Shown piece by piece: positions 49,401-62,679 of a stretch of 64,000 bases of DNA (positions are counted from its first letter, which is position 1; every line of letters begins with the position of its first letter). The stretch is from Albula goreensis. Its lineage: Eukaryota > Chordata > Actinopteri > Albuliformes > Albulidae. Below the pieces are notes generated by a model that saw only the letters and a list, made by a program, of their open reading frames with translations, was not told where the DNA came from and did no database searches. The stretch is taken from NCBI GenBank assembly GCA_022829145.1, contig CM040743.1, positions 11,178,146 through 11,242,145 on the forward strand, given 5' to 3'. Position numbers and translations under genes: made by a program.

Positions 49401-52400
49401 TATGTGTTGACTTTCTGTGGTGACATACACAGCATGCATTCGCTAGCATTATGAGGCATTTGTCAGCTTTTAACAAATTAAATATATAATATTTTGTGTA
49501 GATTGAATTTATTGTATGAAATGCATTAATAAAAGACATGTCACTGAAAGAAATAGCACTGTCCAAAAATAGATCTTGCTGTTGGATCTTTATTTTTCTC
49601 CCACTTACACTGAGAATGTTCAGTAATGAGGTGATGTCGTTACTATTGGCAACTAAAAGCTACAAATATGAAAGTCTTACTTTCACAGATCTGAAATAAG
49701 CTGTATGCTCTAGGTGACTGGCCAAGATAACACATTTTTATTCAAATCTCCCATACCCATCAGAAATTGTACCACTAATCTTGTTAATACTGGTTTTGTA
49801 AGGAGAGAAAAATGTCATGGTTAATAAGATGTGTTAAATAACTAAAGCTTTGCGAGTGTCAGACCCGGTAGGAGACCCGGGTCATCATCAATAACTTTTC
49901 TTTTACTTTTTTCCTTTTCAGGATTTTGCCAATCAGTCTATCCTTCCAACACAAGGACATACAATTACACAAAATGGAAGAAATAACAATAAATTAAATT
50001 TATGGCAGCTGTGCTACACAAATATATATCAAACCAGTAATCCACTGCTTTTATTCCCTCCTCCAAAACTCCAGTAATGCCCTCAACATTTGGACTAGAT
50101 GGACAGCCTCCCATAGGAAAGCAAAACACACCAATTACCATAATAACAGACACTCCCACCCTTAAACTTGCACTGTATGCATTCGCACAGCACACTGGCA
50201 GACTTACCTGCTTCTCAGCCATGTGCTACACACAATGTACATGGCACAATCCTCATTACAAAGACACCTTCACAAATTAGAAATGGAGCACTGGCCCTTG
50301 CTGCTTTGCACCGCATATCTACTTCCCCTGAACAAAAACCACATCACCCAAAAAAATGACTGCAGAGACTGCTTCCCTTTGCTGGCCACTCAGCTCTGCG
50401 ATCTGCTTTGTGTTCTCCGGGGCGCTGTTGGATGCCGCTGTTCTAAATCAGACGTACATGGAAAAGTACACCACAGTGGGCAGCGGTCAACAACTCCCCA
50501 TCATCACTGAATTGCCACTTTCCTCTGCCCTGGGGAGCGTGCTCCTTCCAGTCTCTCCCAATTCCACTCCAGAATTTACTGCTGCCAGCCCGTCATGCTC
50601 TGCTTCTCCACCGTTTCCCTGCTCTGAACCACAGGACTTGCCAGCCTTCACTTGCCCAGCATTGTTGGTATCACAGCAGTCAAACATCAAACAAATAGAG
50701 GCCTTCCCCCACCCCCTGCCCTGTTGGCAACAAAATAAAACCCGGGGGCCACCAAACAAAACCAAAAAAGAAAGAACAGATCCCATGCACATACTTGCCC
50801 CTTAGTGTTTCTTTCTTCCAGATCCCATAAGCTGAGGCTCCCCTTCTCCCTAAACATGAGCCCACCCACTCCTGGGCACTGCAGCCCATAACTTTCACCC
50901 TGAGACAAAAGCACATCTCAGCTGGCAGGGTACAGCCAGTGTAATCAAGATTTCAGATTTACATTTATTATTCAGACAATAACTAAGCATCAATAAAACA
51001 CACATCCTTTTTATCAATAAGCTCAAAAAGGGAATGCCAAACAGGTCTGCATATTGATGGTACCTGAAGGCCAAGTAGACAAACAATGTTACGTTGTTAT
51101 ATTAATACACCAACTATGTATCTCCAAGTGCAACATGACAACTTGTCACAACAGCTGCATATTTCAGGCTCCGCACTGATATGCTGGACAGGGGCTTAAT
51201 CTTTGAAATGTAGACAAAGCAAATAAATGTGAGAGGAACCATGACTTGATGTTTTAGGTATTGAAAACTTCCATTACTGGCCTAGCCCCAATACCACATA
51301 GCAAAATAAAAACCTAAACAGCATGACTTTTTTTTTTAAATTGGTATGTATATAGATTGTGATCCTCTCAATGTGGGCATCATCATGGCTAGACACTGAG
51401 TCAATTGCCACCATTTGGAGAAAAACCTCTCTTTAACATACTAAGGGGTTGATTTACTAAAATGTTCAAGAATACAATAAAGTAGAAATGGCTGAATGAA
51501 AAATCAACACCTGTGCAAAGACACAGAAAAGTTTGGTATTCAGCATATAGTCATTACATCTAAAGGAGCATTTCTGTCTCTTTCTCTCCATGAACTAGTG
51601 GGAGTAGCAGATATTCAAAAGAAAACTTTACCAGAAGTATTGCACTACTGCTAATGATGAGATCTGGAATGTAACTGCAGAGAGCAGCCAATCAACTGGT
51701 TATGAATTATGTCACTGAAATATTTCATGTTTTTTTTTTCTTGATAGGACCATAGGACATAGAAAGGGCTCTTCTGCACATAACCCCCACAGAAGCTAAC
51801 TACAGGCACATCCTACCAGACTCTGAGCTGGCTGTGAGCCAGGGGCACTTTGCTACGAGATGTCTCTCCATGGGTGCCTGGTTCAGGAAATCAAAGCTGG
51901 ATGTCAGACTGCATACTTCTCAAAGTCAGTGGTGGCATGGTCCGTCTTGGTGATTGCTTTTTCATGACAAGACATAAGCCCATCACCACCATCAGCCTAG
52001 GCTTGCTGAGAATTGGAAGACGTGGACAGGCATGGGCAAGTAGATGGTGATCTATTGATCATGCCTATCGATCCATTTCTTTCAACAAAGCAAAAGAGTT
52101 TCAAACCTATTTATTTAATTATGGCATGTACACCAAAACTTAATTACTCCATATATATTATAAATGTTTCAAATGAAATGGATACACACTAATTCATTTC
52201 TAATTAGAAATTTGAATAGCAGGAAAGCCAATCTGTAACTATTAGGCATACTTTCAGATTTACTCAATATACAAATGCAGATAATAGAAATACCAAAGCC
52301 AGTATTGATTCATAAATGGCTTTCAAAGGAAAAACAGGGGAAAGAAGGGAAAAATAACATCCCTCACTCCTGTCTGATGAAAAATGTTTACAACAAAACC

Positions 52401-53269
52401 TTGCATTACACGTCAGCTCTAACTCTGCCTTCATGGATCAATCCATTAGTGAGGCCAGGCAAATGCAGGTAAAATGATTACACTGCACTTCTCTGGAAGT
52501 ATTTGGAGGTAAAAGCTTACATAATGATAAAAGGGGAAATGGGAATTTTTGAGATGACTGAATTAATTTCAAACTTCCTTCTGCTTTTTTATCAAGGGCA
52601 GAAAATAGGAAACAATGATTCTTTTAATTCTCACACCTAGATTTACAATGTTAATGTAAACATTTATATTTCATTTCATAATAAATATGTCTCTCTGAAA
52701 TTACATGCAGTGGGAACTGTGACAGGAATTTTTAAACAGCAACTACTGTGTAATGCAAGTATATCTTATGCAATTGTATGGTTCCTTAGCAACCTTATCA
52801 TGAATTTGAACTTCTGTAAAAAAAAAAAAAATCCTTTGTAAGTATGAATAAATGGTGTACACAAATGGTGAAACATTGACCTGTCGTTTATAATCACAGA
52901 GGAGCATTCACACTGCTGTGCAGTGCTTGGATTGATATTTCTCAGTCCTGTACCAGTTGGGACCAGACTAATTTGAGTGTTTTCCCCCTGAACTAACAGT
53001 CTTTTTTCTTCAAGATACACAAGCTGAGATATGCAGAAAAATGGCTCAGAAATGTGTCTGTGCATTTTTTCCCTCCATTACACTGAAACAGAGGCAAGCA
53101 CCCAGGTGCAGGACTGCCTTTTCATCTGCAGAGAGAATACGTCTCATATCTCTGCTCTGCTGTTCCCGTAATGAATCACTGGGTTGACAAACCCGGGAGT
53201 CCATGGTAACGTATCTAGTTACTCTGTCTCACTCTTGAGGCCAATAGCCTCTGTGCGGAGAGAAAATAA
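49401..53269. other. no gene recognised
   Basis: Mixed composition. Overlapping ORFs at 50223-50916 on both strands are Pro/Ser- or Gly-rich through base composition. A C-rich patch lies at 50,700-50,720. No consensus exon found. Confidence 0.45.
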
Positions 53270-53560
53270 CCCCGGCATGCATTTCAAAAGGAAGAGCAGG
53301 AGCAGCAGCAGCGGTGCCGCGAATGAGAATATATTTTGTGAAGAGAAGGTCAGCCTGCTTGTGTTGCCTCTGGCACCTCGCCCTGGAGCAGCAGTCAAGG
53401 GTCCCGGGGAAAAGGACAGTGTACAGTGCGATGCTCTTGGCTGCAATGATAGCAGCGATTTTAGTAGCCAGTCTGCACCTCACAGCACCGGTGACAGTGC
53501 GAGCCTGAGGCACACTTCATCCTTTGTGTGTCCTGGATCGCTGTTAGCCTAGCGCTGTGT
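53270..53560 (+). other. CpG-containing block with membrane-segment ORF
   Basis: A GC-richer stretch with several CpGs (ggtgccgcgaatg, ggtcccgggg, agtgcgatg), unlike its flanks. One plus-strand frame from the ATG at about 53323 to a stop near 53508 gives about 61 residues, with a basic/cysteine-rich start and a late hydrophobic run (YSAMLLAAMIAAILVASLHL). A second plus frame (53184-53552) is Ser-rich, and a minus frame (53229-53513) is also open. Triple openness is expected in GC-richer DNA, so coding potential is doubtful. Could be a promoter-associated CpG patch, a conserved element or a small first exon. Confidence 0.25.
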
Positions 53561-56500
53561 CTGTTTTGCCTACAGGCCACAAGCTTCCAGGAGTATTCCT
53601 CTGCCTATTTTCAACACTGTCCCAGCAGGGTGCCCAGAATAGTATCCCATGTGACTGGTGGCATGTGGGCAATGGTATAATGGCTAGAAAAGTGGTTTTG
53701 TACTCACACTTGGGGATCACATCTAGCTCTTGTACCTTTGAGTGAGTATAGCCTCAAGCATTAGCAGTTTACATTTTCATACTGTATATTTTCATGAAAT
53801 TGGATCATAAGTGAGACTACACTTTCTCTCAAATGTATATTGTCATTTCATGTTGAACACCATGTACTTACTAACATTTACATATTTATGTTTTGAACCA
53901 AATTGTTAAAATGGAATTAATCCTTTTTCATAATAGATTTCTGTAGTCTCACTGGGTGGGATTCTGGAATTTCTGAGTATGCTTTTTCTGGCAACAATGG
54001 CTTGAGACATTACTAAAGAACCAGATGTTTTACTCATTCTGGTCATTTACTTTGCATTTCTTAGTGTAATATTATATTTTCACATTTGATGGTAGGCCCC
54101 TAATGTCATTTTGTCTCACTGACTTACAGGCTAGCATTTCCATAGATGTTTGCCTATTTAGTTCTTTCACCTATGTGTCATAAGGATCATTGAAGTATCA
54201 TACATTCCACAAGACAACCCACTGTTAATATAGTTCATGGCCATGAATTCTGAAATATAAGTCTCTGTTTCAGAATCTGAGAAATCTTATCTTTTTTTCC
54301 AATTTAAAAAAGTTTCCATTCTGTTTGTATTACTAATACATTATGGGTGTGACCTCTAAATTCAACATATATTAAAAATGTTATGCAAATGATGAACCAC
54401 TGGTTTGAGGCATCGTAATTATCCATCACTGAAGATATTTATGCTCATATTGGCGAGGAAAGAACATTTCATGAATCACATTTAAGACTTGTCATATGGC
54501 CATTTCCAAGTTTGAATGTGCACATGTTTTAAGGATATATTGATAAATGAGAGCCATTTTGTTTTCTGCCAAAAGTCTTATGATCAAAAGATTCACAATA
54601 TCCCTGCAACTTGGATTCATTCTGAGCATGTGAAAGTACCCTTGTTTTATGCTAGTATTTTAGTCTGGTTGTACTCAGGCCTACTTAAATTCCAGTCCTG
54701 TGTATACAACAGTATTTAAAATGTGTTACTAAACATTCTTAACATGAAAAATGAAAAATTAAACTCAAATACTCATTGGAAATAACCTATTATACCTTCT
54801 AATAGTATGAAATACAGAATTTGAGATGATATTATTGTGATACCCTGCCAGAATAATCTGGGATAGTGAGCTGCCACTTAATTGAACCCTAGACCAGGAT
54901 GGCTGAAATGTTTTTGTATGTTTTTCACATAAGAAAACTCTTCTGGGAGCAGTATTTGTGTGCAGGTAATGTCTCTTCACTGACGACTCCTTATTTAGCA
55001 TGCACCTGAGACTACTTTAGATTCATGCATAATTTTTTATGAGGGTCTATCCACAAAACCTGTAATGTCAGCCAACAGTGCCCCCATGGTCCTGATTAAT
55101 GAAGAGGGTTTTGTATTGGCTACAGTACTTCAGCCTACCGTGTCTATATTCTTCCACATGGCCATTATCAGGAAATATGTGAAGAGATACCCCTGTTGCA
55201 GATTCAAATCTAGACCAAATCCAGATGTAACACTGCTGCAATTTACATGACACAAACAGTTGGGGATGTTTTTGAAAACTAAGGTGGTAAGATAAAACTA
55301 AGCATGCTAAAGACAGTCTTAACATAAGGGTCACTTTTGACTCAAATCTGTTTTGAGGCTCACATCAAAAATAACACATCCCTTTTTTGTCTGTTGCACA
55401 TTTTTGCAGAAAAGTTTCAATTAAATAGATGCTTAGAACCTTGTGATGCCTAGAACTTTGTACCAAGAACCCATATTTCAATGAGCTTTTATCTGCTGTC
55501 CCTGCTACATTTTTAACGTAAGCTACAATATGGTCAGAATTTCATAAAGGGGATTTTAACAGTCATGGCACCAAGAACAGAGCACCCAGTGAAATTTGCA
55601 ATGCCTCCCAGTACAATGCACCTAATGTACTTTAGCTTCACAACGTTCAGTGCTGTGAAGAGTGTGGAACATCTGTGCATGGCAAACTGGTCAATAGATG
55701 TTTCCCATCACTGCCAACCAGCTGCTGTATTTATCATCTCCAGATTTCAAACCTCAAATTGAATCTGAGCACAGTATGTTTTAACTTAATGTTATGGTAT
55801 TAATAAGTGTTGACAATTTATATTTATATTTTGTTCATATGTAAAATGTGAAACTGTGTGTCTTAGCTATATAGATGGCAGTAGGTCACCTAACCCCATG
55901 CTCATTCATTTATTCACTGAGAAACTATCCTATTTTTATAAATGAATGAATCTCTGCACGTGTTTATTCCTAACTACTGATGAATAATATCAGACATGAT
56001 GAGTAATTCAACCTTCGTAGTGTAATTCATGTTCAATTAATTATTATGCAAAGTCCTCTTTGCCCCATGCCATAAAACTCTCCACACATGAGTGTTTGGC
56101 CAAGTTTACTACCCACTCTTTTCCATGTACTTTTGTTCTGTTCTCCTCTACATGTGCTAGCATGTGCACTCTTGTGCATATGTCCACTCCCTCATCTGTT
56201 TTTAATGATTAATGTTGTTGTGCATGTTTACCTTCAGTTTGTTTGTCAGTGACAAATACCCTTTTATTTATAGTTGGTTACATATGTTATTAGTACAACT
56301 GAAGCCATGCTATCTGTGCTGTGAACTTACAGCCAGAAATAGATTAAATCCCTAATGCTTACAAATGGAAAATACTAGTAAAAGGATATACTAAATACAT
56401 TTTTTGCCATTTATACTTTAATTGTAAAAATAGTGAAACTAAAAAATTATTTATAGTAATTTAATGAGACTGATTCCTTGAAAATAGTGTCCAGTTACTG

Positions 56501-58539
56501 AACTATAAAGATTGGCATGGCTTATTGTTATCTGTTTGTCCTCACTACTATATATCTTCACTCCACCACTCCATCAATGTCCAAATTATCTGAGATGCGC
56601 AAATAGCTCTGACAAATGAAGCTCCCCAACACCTGGGTCAAGTCACAATACATTCATTCTCACTCACTACATTGTGGGAGACAAACTTGAAGCTGGAGCA
56701 TGTGTGCTGGTTGGCTGTCTTGATGAGATAATATGGATTGCAAGAATGCATGGGCTAGGTGACCTTAACCATGAGTGTCAGTACATTTTGTACATAACAT
56801 TACACCAGCGCTCAAAGCTGTGATTCCCCTTCCGTTTTTTGACAGCCCGAATACTATACATACTCTCATTCTAGCTTACCATGTTTTTTCATATTTTACA
56901 TTTCTGTTTTTTCTTGTATGAGATTTTATTGTTGATTGCTGTGTGATGTTTTATAATTTGTGTGAGACAAGTGCTCTCCAAAATTTGCCATGAACCAGGT
57001 GGATATTGTTTTACTCTGTCTCCTAAAATGTTTTCTACAAGTGTTTGGCGCATATCCGTATCCATTTATTGACAATTCCCTTGAACTGTATCAAAATATT
57101 ACTTTGTTCATTGAGTTTTTACCAATTAATTATTAATTGCCTAACTGATTAACACCACTATAATGTTAGAATACATCGGCATATAATTGTGAAAGCCTGT
57201 ACAAAATTTTTAAAACAGATTGAAGAGGTTTTCATTTTTTTTCATACTGGATTCGGAGAATGAGTCATGGAAAATCAGAGGCTGGCTCATTCAGCGTCAG
57301 AGCCGCTTACTCTGATGGGCATGTAGAACTGGAGAGGGATTCAGTTCCAAAGGTGCTCTGAGTACTGATCTGAGACCATATCTAGGTCATGTTAGAGCCT
57401 TATATAGATGCCAAAATGAAAACAATAGAGAAAAGAGAAACATGAAGAAAAAGCTGAGTGAATTTGTTTTCTGAGCAAGCCAACTACTTTTGTAAAAAAC
57501 ATTTTGACTGTAGACAGAATTATTTTTTTGTTGATGGAGATCAAATGGAGGACAATAATATAGCTGGCTTCATATGGTACTTACTAGCAATGTGACACAT
57601 GCACTTGTGCGTGTGTGCAGGTGGAGTTGATGCAGCTTTTTAGCACACCATTGTGCTATTGTTTGCACCTCTGTTTACATTGTATAGCATGATTCTCAAA
57701 AGTGGATATGAATTGTACAGCATAATAGCATATGGATTCCTTTGTGGTAAAACCTTCAGAGTTGAACAATTATGGAACGGAATGTTAAGCATTCCTTAAT
57801 GTATATACATCTGAATCAATCTGAGCTGTTTAACCCTATATCAACCCTTGGTATGGATTGCCTGCATTTTTCAATCTTGTGGCAGCAAGGCAAAACAATT
57901 TGCTCAATGTAAACACAAATTTAGTGCACTGCATTTCAACTATGTGCCATTCATGATGGAAATGTGGTCCATGCCACCATCAACATGAGCAGTCACCACC
58001 TGCACTCATAAGCAATGATGGTTTACTGAAGACTATGTGGCAACAATTATGTGAAATGATTTGGGGAAAAAACAAAACAGCAAGTATAAATCAAAAATCC
58101 ATTGCGAGCAGAAAACTATAAACCAAAAAAAATCTATATATTTAAAATAGGAAAAAGAGGGTAGAGAAAAGAGGCAAAGAAGGTATTACAACAAATAGAA
58201 CAAATACAGTGTTTTGTCACTCTCACTGAGGTTACACAGATGTGTATCTTATAATTCAGAGGCACTTGCAATATAATCTTCTTATCTTTAAGCATAAGCC
58301 AAAATTTGCAAGCCAGAAGCTGGATTTTACTTGTATTTTAAAGTCTAATATAGTTTCAATGTAACTGTTTACCAATTAAATACTTATTTTAATAGAAGCA
58401 ATTGATATTTTTCCAGCCAGAATATCCAGTATTTGTGTGTTTGTGTTAAAAAACAAAACATATTGTTTCACTGCATATTCACTGTATCATATTGCAGTGT
58501 TACGTCCGTGATGATACTGTTTAAGTGAATGTTATTATC
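53561..58539. other. no gene recognised
   Basis: About 5 kb of mainly AT-rich sequence. A weak tRNA-like promoter resemblance (ggtataatggctagaaaagtgg near 53,670-53,692) might be a decayed SINE head. The interval 57,245-57,380 is more complex and may be regulatory. No exon recognised. Confidence 0.45.
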
Positions 58540-58860
58540 CACAGCTCCTGCATGCAGCACACGGCTGTTGATGGCATGTCCCGGTCATGTCACCTCTCAG
58601 CTTTTGATTGAAGTGTGAATGAACCTCTCCCCAATGCAGATGGCAGTGGGACGGCTGTGTCCCGCTGGTCAGAGCAAATGACCTTTCAGGATGACAGGCA
58701 CTTAAATCCCGGTCCCAGGGGCTCCTCCTCAGATCAGATCTGGGGAGAACGTGGCATCCAGAAGGGGCTGGTGTGCCCGATTAGTCATGATGGATACTCC
58801 AGCCAGGCTGTGACTGTAACTGAATACCTGTGATTGATTCTGTGGATTAGATCTGATCAA
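58540..58860. promoter_or_regulatory. candidate conserved noncoding element
   Basis: GC-balanced, complex block with gcttttgattgaagtgtgaa, caaatgacctttcagg (nuclear-receptor half-site) and gagatctgatcaa-like palindromic cores near 58,850. A 72-codon plus frame (58615-58833) is open but lacks acceptor or donor consensus at sensible positions. Regulatory element favoured. Confidence 0.25.
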
Positions 58861-59529
58861 TGTCACTGGATTTAAGTAAGAAACAGCAGCTTCCCATGGG
58901 ACAGGGTTACTTGAAGCACTGTGTTGACAAAAGATTGTCATATTGCATGCATGAATTGGTCAGTAGTCTAGACATACTCTGTCAGCCTCTTGTTCCAATA
59001 GACCAATGGGCATTCCTAAGTCATGGGAGTGCTGGCATGAAGCCAAAGTATTAGTACATCTGAACTCTTCTCACGAATGAAGATCCTGAGGAAGATTGTG
59101 ACAGAGACCGAGACCTGCCAATTTCCCCAGTCCTTCAAAGTACATCAGCTTGCATTTACGACCCTCTGTTTTGAATAAGCTTGTGAGTACAGCCCATTTT
59201 CAGGTGTGTTAGAGCGTCATAATTTAAGCCAAGTAAATAATAGTGCTTTTAGCAGATCTGTCTATTGCAATGTTTTTAAATTTTTTAACTGTACTGTAAT
59301 TATATCATCAGATGTTTTAATTAGCACAATTTGTAACCTTGTGTTGAACTGGGTAATTAACCTATGGAATTGTCTCCCTAACAAACACACCATCAGAGAG
59401 AGCCATTGTAACCTCGCTTCTGTTTTTGCTTGTTACTAACTTTACTGAAAAAGGTGCAAAGATGAGTTTTCTGAAAAACAAGAGCCTTATCATAATCATA
59501 CATCATCATAAAGCTTGTATCCATGTACC
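58861..59529. other. no gene recognised
   Basis: AT-rich; short ORFs only. Confidence 0.5.
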
Positions 59530-59553
59530 AATTAATAATATTCATTATTAATT
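59530..59553. repeat. 10-bp AT palindrome
   Basis: aattaataat and attattaatt are perfect reverse complements separated by attc. Confidence 0.9.
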
Positions 59554-61619
59554 ACTCAAGTAGAGATGTTGTCATGAAAAAATTTTAAATAGTAATTGAT
59601 ATTTCCATCAAGTATTCCAAGATAAATTTGTACATTTAACTATTTATTAATTTAATTATTTATTGACTTAATCTTTTTGAGTATAAACGTCATCCATACT
59701 GTATCACAAAATCTATTATGTTTGATAATAACCAGTAATAATATATATGTTTTGGCATGTGGGTACTAGGGCCTGTGCACAGTGCTGGTTAAGTCTAAAT
59801 CTTCATCTTCAATGTGACATTTTGACTTAATAGTAGGTGATTCAGCTTTGGAAGTCATTTTAATAGGAATGGTTTTTCCCAGAAAAAAGTCCTGTAGATT
59901 TATTTAATTTGTCTGTGTCATCAAAGCATGACTAACTCGTTTCCTGTCTACGGTGTGATTTTTGTCAAAACAGAATTAATGACAGATTATCAAAACAGGC
60001 TGCCTATTAATATCTTGTTTATGTGTTCCCTGCTATGAGGTATTTGTGTAACAGTCAGCTCTTAATCGAAAATGAATGCAGTGAAGTGACTGCAGGGATT
60101 CCCCGCAACAAGGTCAATCACTGCAGTGGTTCTGGTCACATTAGCCTCAGCATGCATTGACGCTATAAAGCATTTGTTTATATAACAGTGACGTGACAAG
60201 TAAATTATAGAATGCCAAAGACATTCAAGCGCTTCTCTAGAGGAGCAATGTTCAATCATTGTATTCAGAGGACTCAGTCTTCTTTGCATAAAAAAATACA
60301 TGTGAAAGATTCAAACCTACACTTGTCAACCTTATTGGTTGTCATCTCACTGTAGTTTGGAAGGATCTGAGTGTTTCCTGATTGTTTGACCTCCTCCGGC
60401 CCCTAAACAAATGTCTCTTTTGATCAGTGCCAAATGTTTTGCAGAACAAGTGGCAAAAAAAAAAAAATCCCCTGATGAAAACGATTGGAGCTATGGGCGC
60501 CAGGAGGCAATCTTATGCTACCTGATCCTCCGCCAGTTCTGGAGGATGGCTTTGCTGATGCAGCTGGCCTCCCTCTGACAGAGTGTCCTGCCAGCCCCTC
60601 TCCTCCTCTAGCTGCTACGGTGGGAACATTACCGAAGCAAAGTCAGGCAAAGCTCCATGAGATCGGTTGCACCCTTATTACGTCAAGACCTTACATCAGT
60701 CCATCAGCTCCAGTCTGTTTGTGCCTTAGCCTCTGTGCTGCATCCACTTTTACACAGAATTTTAATATCCTTCTCAAGTAAAGAGCACATTTTATTGACT
60801 TTGGAATATCCCATTAACTTTCACTGAATAACTACTAGAAACAGCTTGATCTTTCCAAATGAAAGTATGTGCAAGACACATCATAAGTACCTACTACATA
60901 TTTTAACTGTAGACAGAACATTATTTAAATGCATTCAGGGATGGGAATTTAACCTGTCCACTGACCCATAGCGAGTAAGTTTTTTTCACCATTCACAAAA
61001 GTCCTTGTACTGTCATTTCTTTGTTTATGCCGTTTCTTTTTCCCATAGTTGCTGTTGTCGTGTTTCTGAATGGATATGAATGGGTATTCTTCTTCAAGCG
61101 CATTGTTTATGCAAGGTGAAACGTTACTCAGAGGTTTGAAAGAATAAATATGCATGTTATTGCTGAACTTTGTCTCTGTGTAGTATAGATTTTGTTGCTA
61201 CTAGTTACCTGAGCGTAGCCATAACAACTACAAGATGTTTGCTTCCAGTTTGTAAACATGTTCATGTGCTTTGAATAGTTCAGTTGTCAGTCTGGAAGAT
61301 GTATGTGTTTTGCCTCAGTGTTTTGTATTTTTTATAGTGGTTGGTCAAAATGATGGAGACATTACATTGGAAATTACTTTAACTTTGAAGTAACTAAATT
61401 ACAGGTTCACAAAGTTTATATCTATGACATATTTATTCAGAAACCATCTGTATCCATGGATAATACTCAAAGACACGTAACCCGGTTTAAGCAGCACAAA
61501 CCCTATGGACCCCTGAACAATGGAAAAAGTAACATGGTCTCTTGATTTGTATTGCACTTTGTAATACATCTGGACTGAGTTATCATCAATGCACAATGTG
61601 TATTGTGTATTATTATTGG
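59554..61619. other. no gene recognised
   Basis: AT-rich with a complex block at 60,060-60,270 and a GC-richer one at 60,480-60,700 (ORF 60485-60781, Pro-rich, no family recognised). Confidence 0.45.
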
Positions 61620-61800
61620 GTACCATTTGCTCAGCATGATGGTAGATCTGTACTGCTATGGGCAGCCATCTCATGGGAGTCATTATTAGGGTCTGATGAT
61701 TGCCCTATATGGTTGTGTAAAAGCCAAAGAATATGAAGTCCTTTTAAAAGACCACAAAGTTTTAGTGCAAAGTTGAGGCCCTATTCTTTGAGTTGATTGA
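61620..61800 (+). mobile_element. Tc1/mariner-like transposase fragment
   Basis: The plus strand gives HDGRSVLLWAAISWESL in one frame, matching the family's (G)GGSVMVWGxISWxGLG block. The adjoining frame continues with IALYGCVKAKEYEVLLKDHKV (shown in part: VKAKEYEVLL), equivalent to the 'V-x-A-x-x-Y-x-x-x-L' region that follows. Only this central part survives; the catalytic Asp blocks are not seen. It ends where the oppositely oriented LINE begins. Confidence 0.45.
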
Positions 61801-61867
61801 CATTCATACATTTAAGAAGTGTTTCTGTTATTTCCCATATAGCAGCTGCATCCCTCAGGCTACAATC

Positions 61868-62600
61868 AAAAGGCTACAAAGCTCTTGCCAAGACTCTTGA
61901 CTGGTTGCCCACTGACTGATGGAACTGGGGTGCCATCCAAGGAGAGGTGGAACTTATCTGTCACTTTGTCCTTCTTCAACACCAATGACCTCAATTTTTC
62001 TAGCTTGAAGCTCATCCTTAGCCAGGTGATGAGCTGTGACAGCCCCTGGAGGATCCATCTCCTGCCTGGGACTGATGCAGTTGTCACCATGAGGTCATCC
62101 ATGAAGACTCTGATGGAGGGCTGCCACACGCCAGTCTTAGTCAGAGGGCTTTAGCACTCTGCCTCAGCAGCCTTGGCCAACATGTTCATGGTGGTTGAGA
62201 GGAGGATGACTGAGATGGTGCAACGCTTTACAGCCCTTTTCTCCAGCTGGTGCCAATCTGATGTTATTGACATGGCCATAATATTCAGGCTGAAGTTCCC
62301 GTTGTAGATGCAGATTAGGTTGTGAATCTTCATCGTAACATGGTGCCAGTCTGCACAAGCTTTTGCGGTATTGACCCATATGTGTTAGCGAGGATCAGCC
62401 ACAGCACGACCAGGACCAGTTTAATAAGAAAAGGTCAGACATCAGAAAATGACAATGGAATTTATCATTCATTCAACACTGAGCAGTGAGATGGAACTGA
62501 GCTAATCAGTGCTCTTCAAAATCCTCGAGAAACCAGACCCCCTCAGCACAACTCCACAGGTTTGCCATTCTGAACCTGCATCAGGTGACCCTTGAGATCT
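61868..62600 (-). mobile_element. non-LTR (LINE) reverse transcriptase fragment
   Basis: Reading the minus strand from high to low coordinates, a CAEGVWFLEDFEEH-like remnant near 62,520-62,575 corresponds to the family's VQKGGVPGFSGCLEH. It is followed by WLILANTYGSIPQKLV near 62,350-62,400 (family VWLDLANAYGSIPHKLV). SDWHQLEKRAVKRCTISVIL lies near 62,210-62,270 (family SDWHRLEKGIITGCTISVIL). Then comes FMDDLMVTTASVPGRRWILQ, the catalytic F/YxDD box, near 62,040-62,105, and finally MSFKLEKLRSLVLKK and PVKSLGKSF near 61,870-62,010. The order and spacing are right for a reverse-transcriptase domain common in fish genomes. Several frames are needed and the 5' and 3' parts are missing. Clade not assigned. 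Confidence 0.85.
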
Positions 62601-62679
62601 TCCAGACTTGATCAAGAAGATTCTGACAGCACTTATAAATCTTATACAGTACTTCACAAGCTGTGTATTGTTGTGTTTC

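Noticed and set aside
50356-50805. 149-codon plus-strand ORF with Pro/Ser-rich translation
   Set aside because: The opposite strand is open too over most of it; this pattern follows from C-rich composition and no family is recognisable.
53660-53760. tRNA-like head of a SINE
   Set aside because: Only a weak A-box resemblance and no convincing B-box or tail; not enough to annotate.
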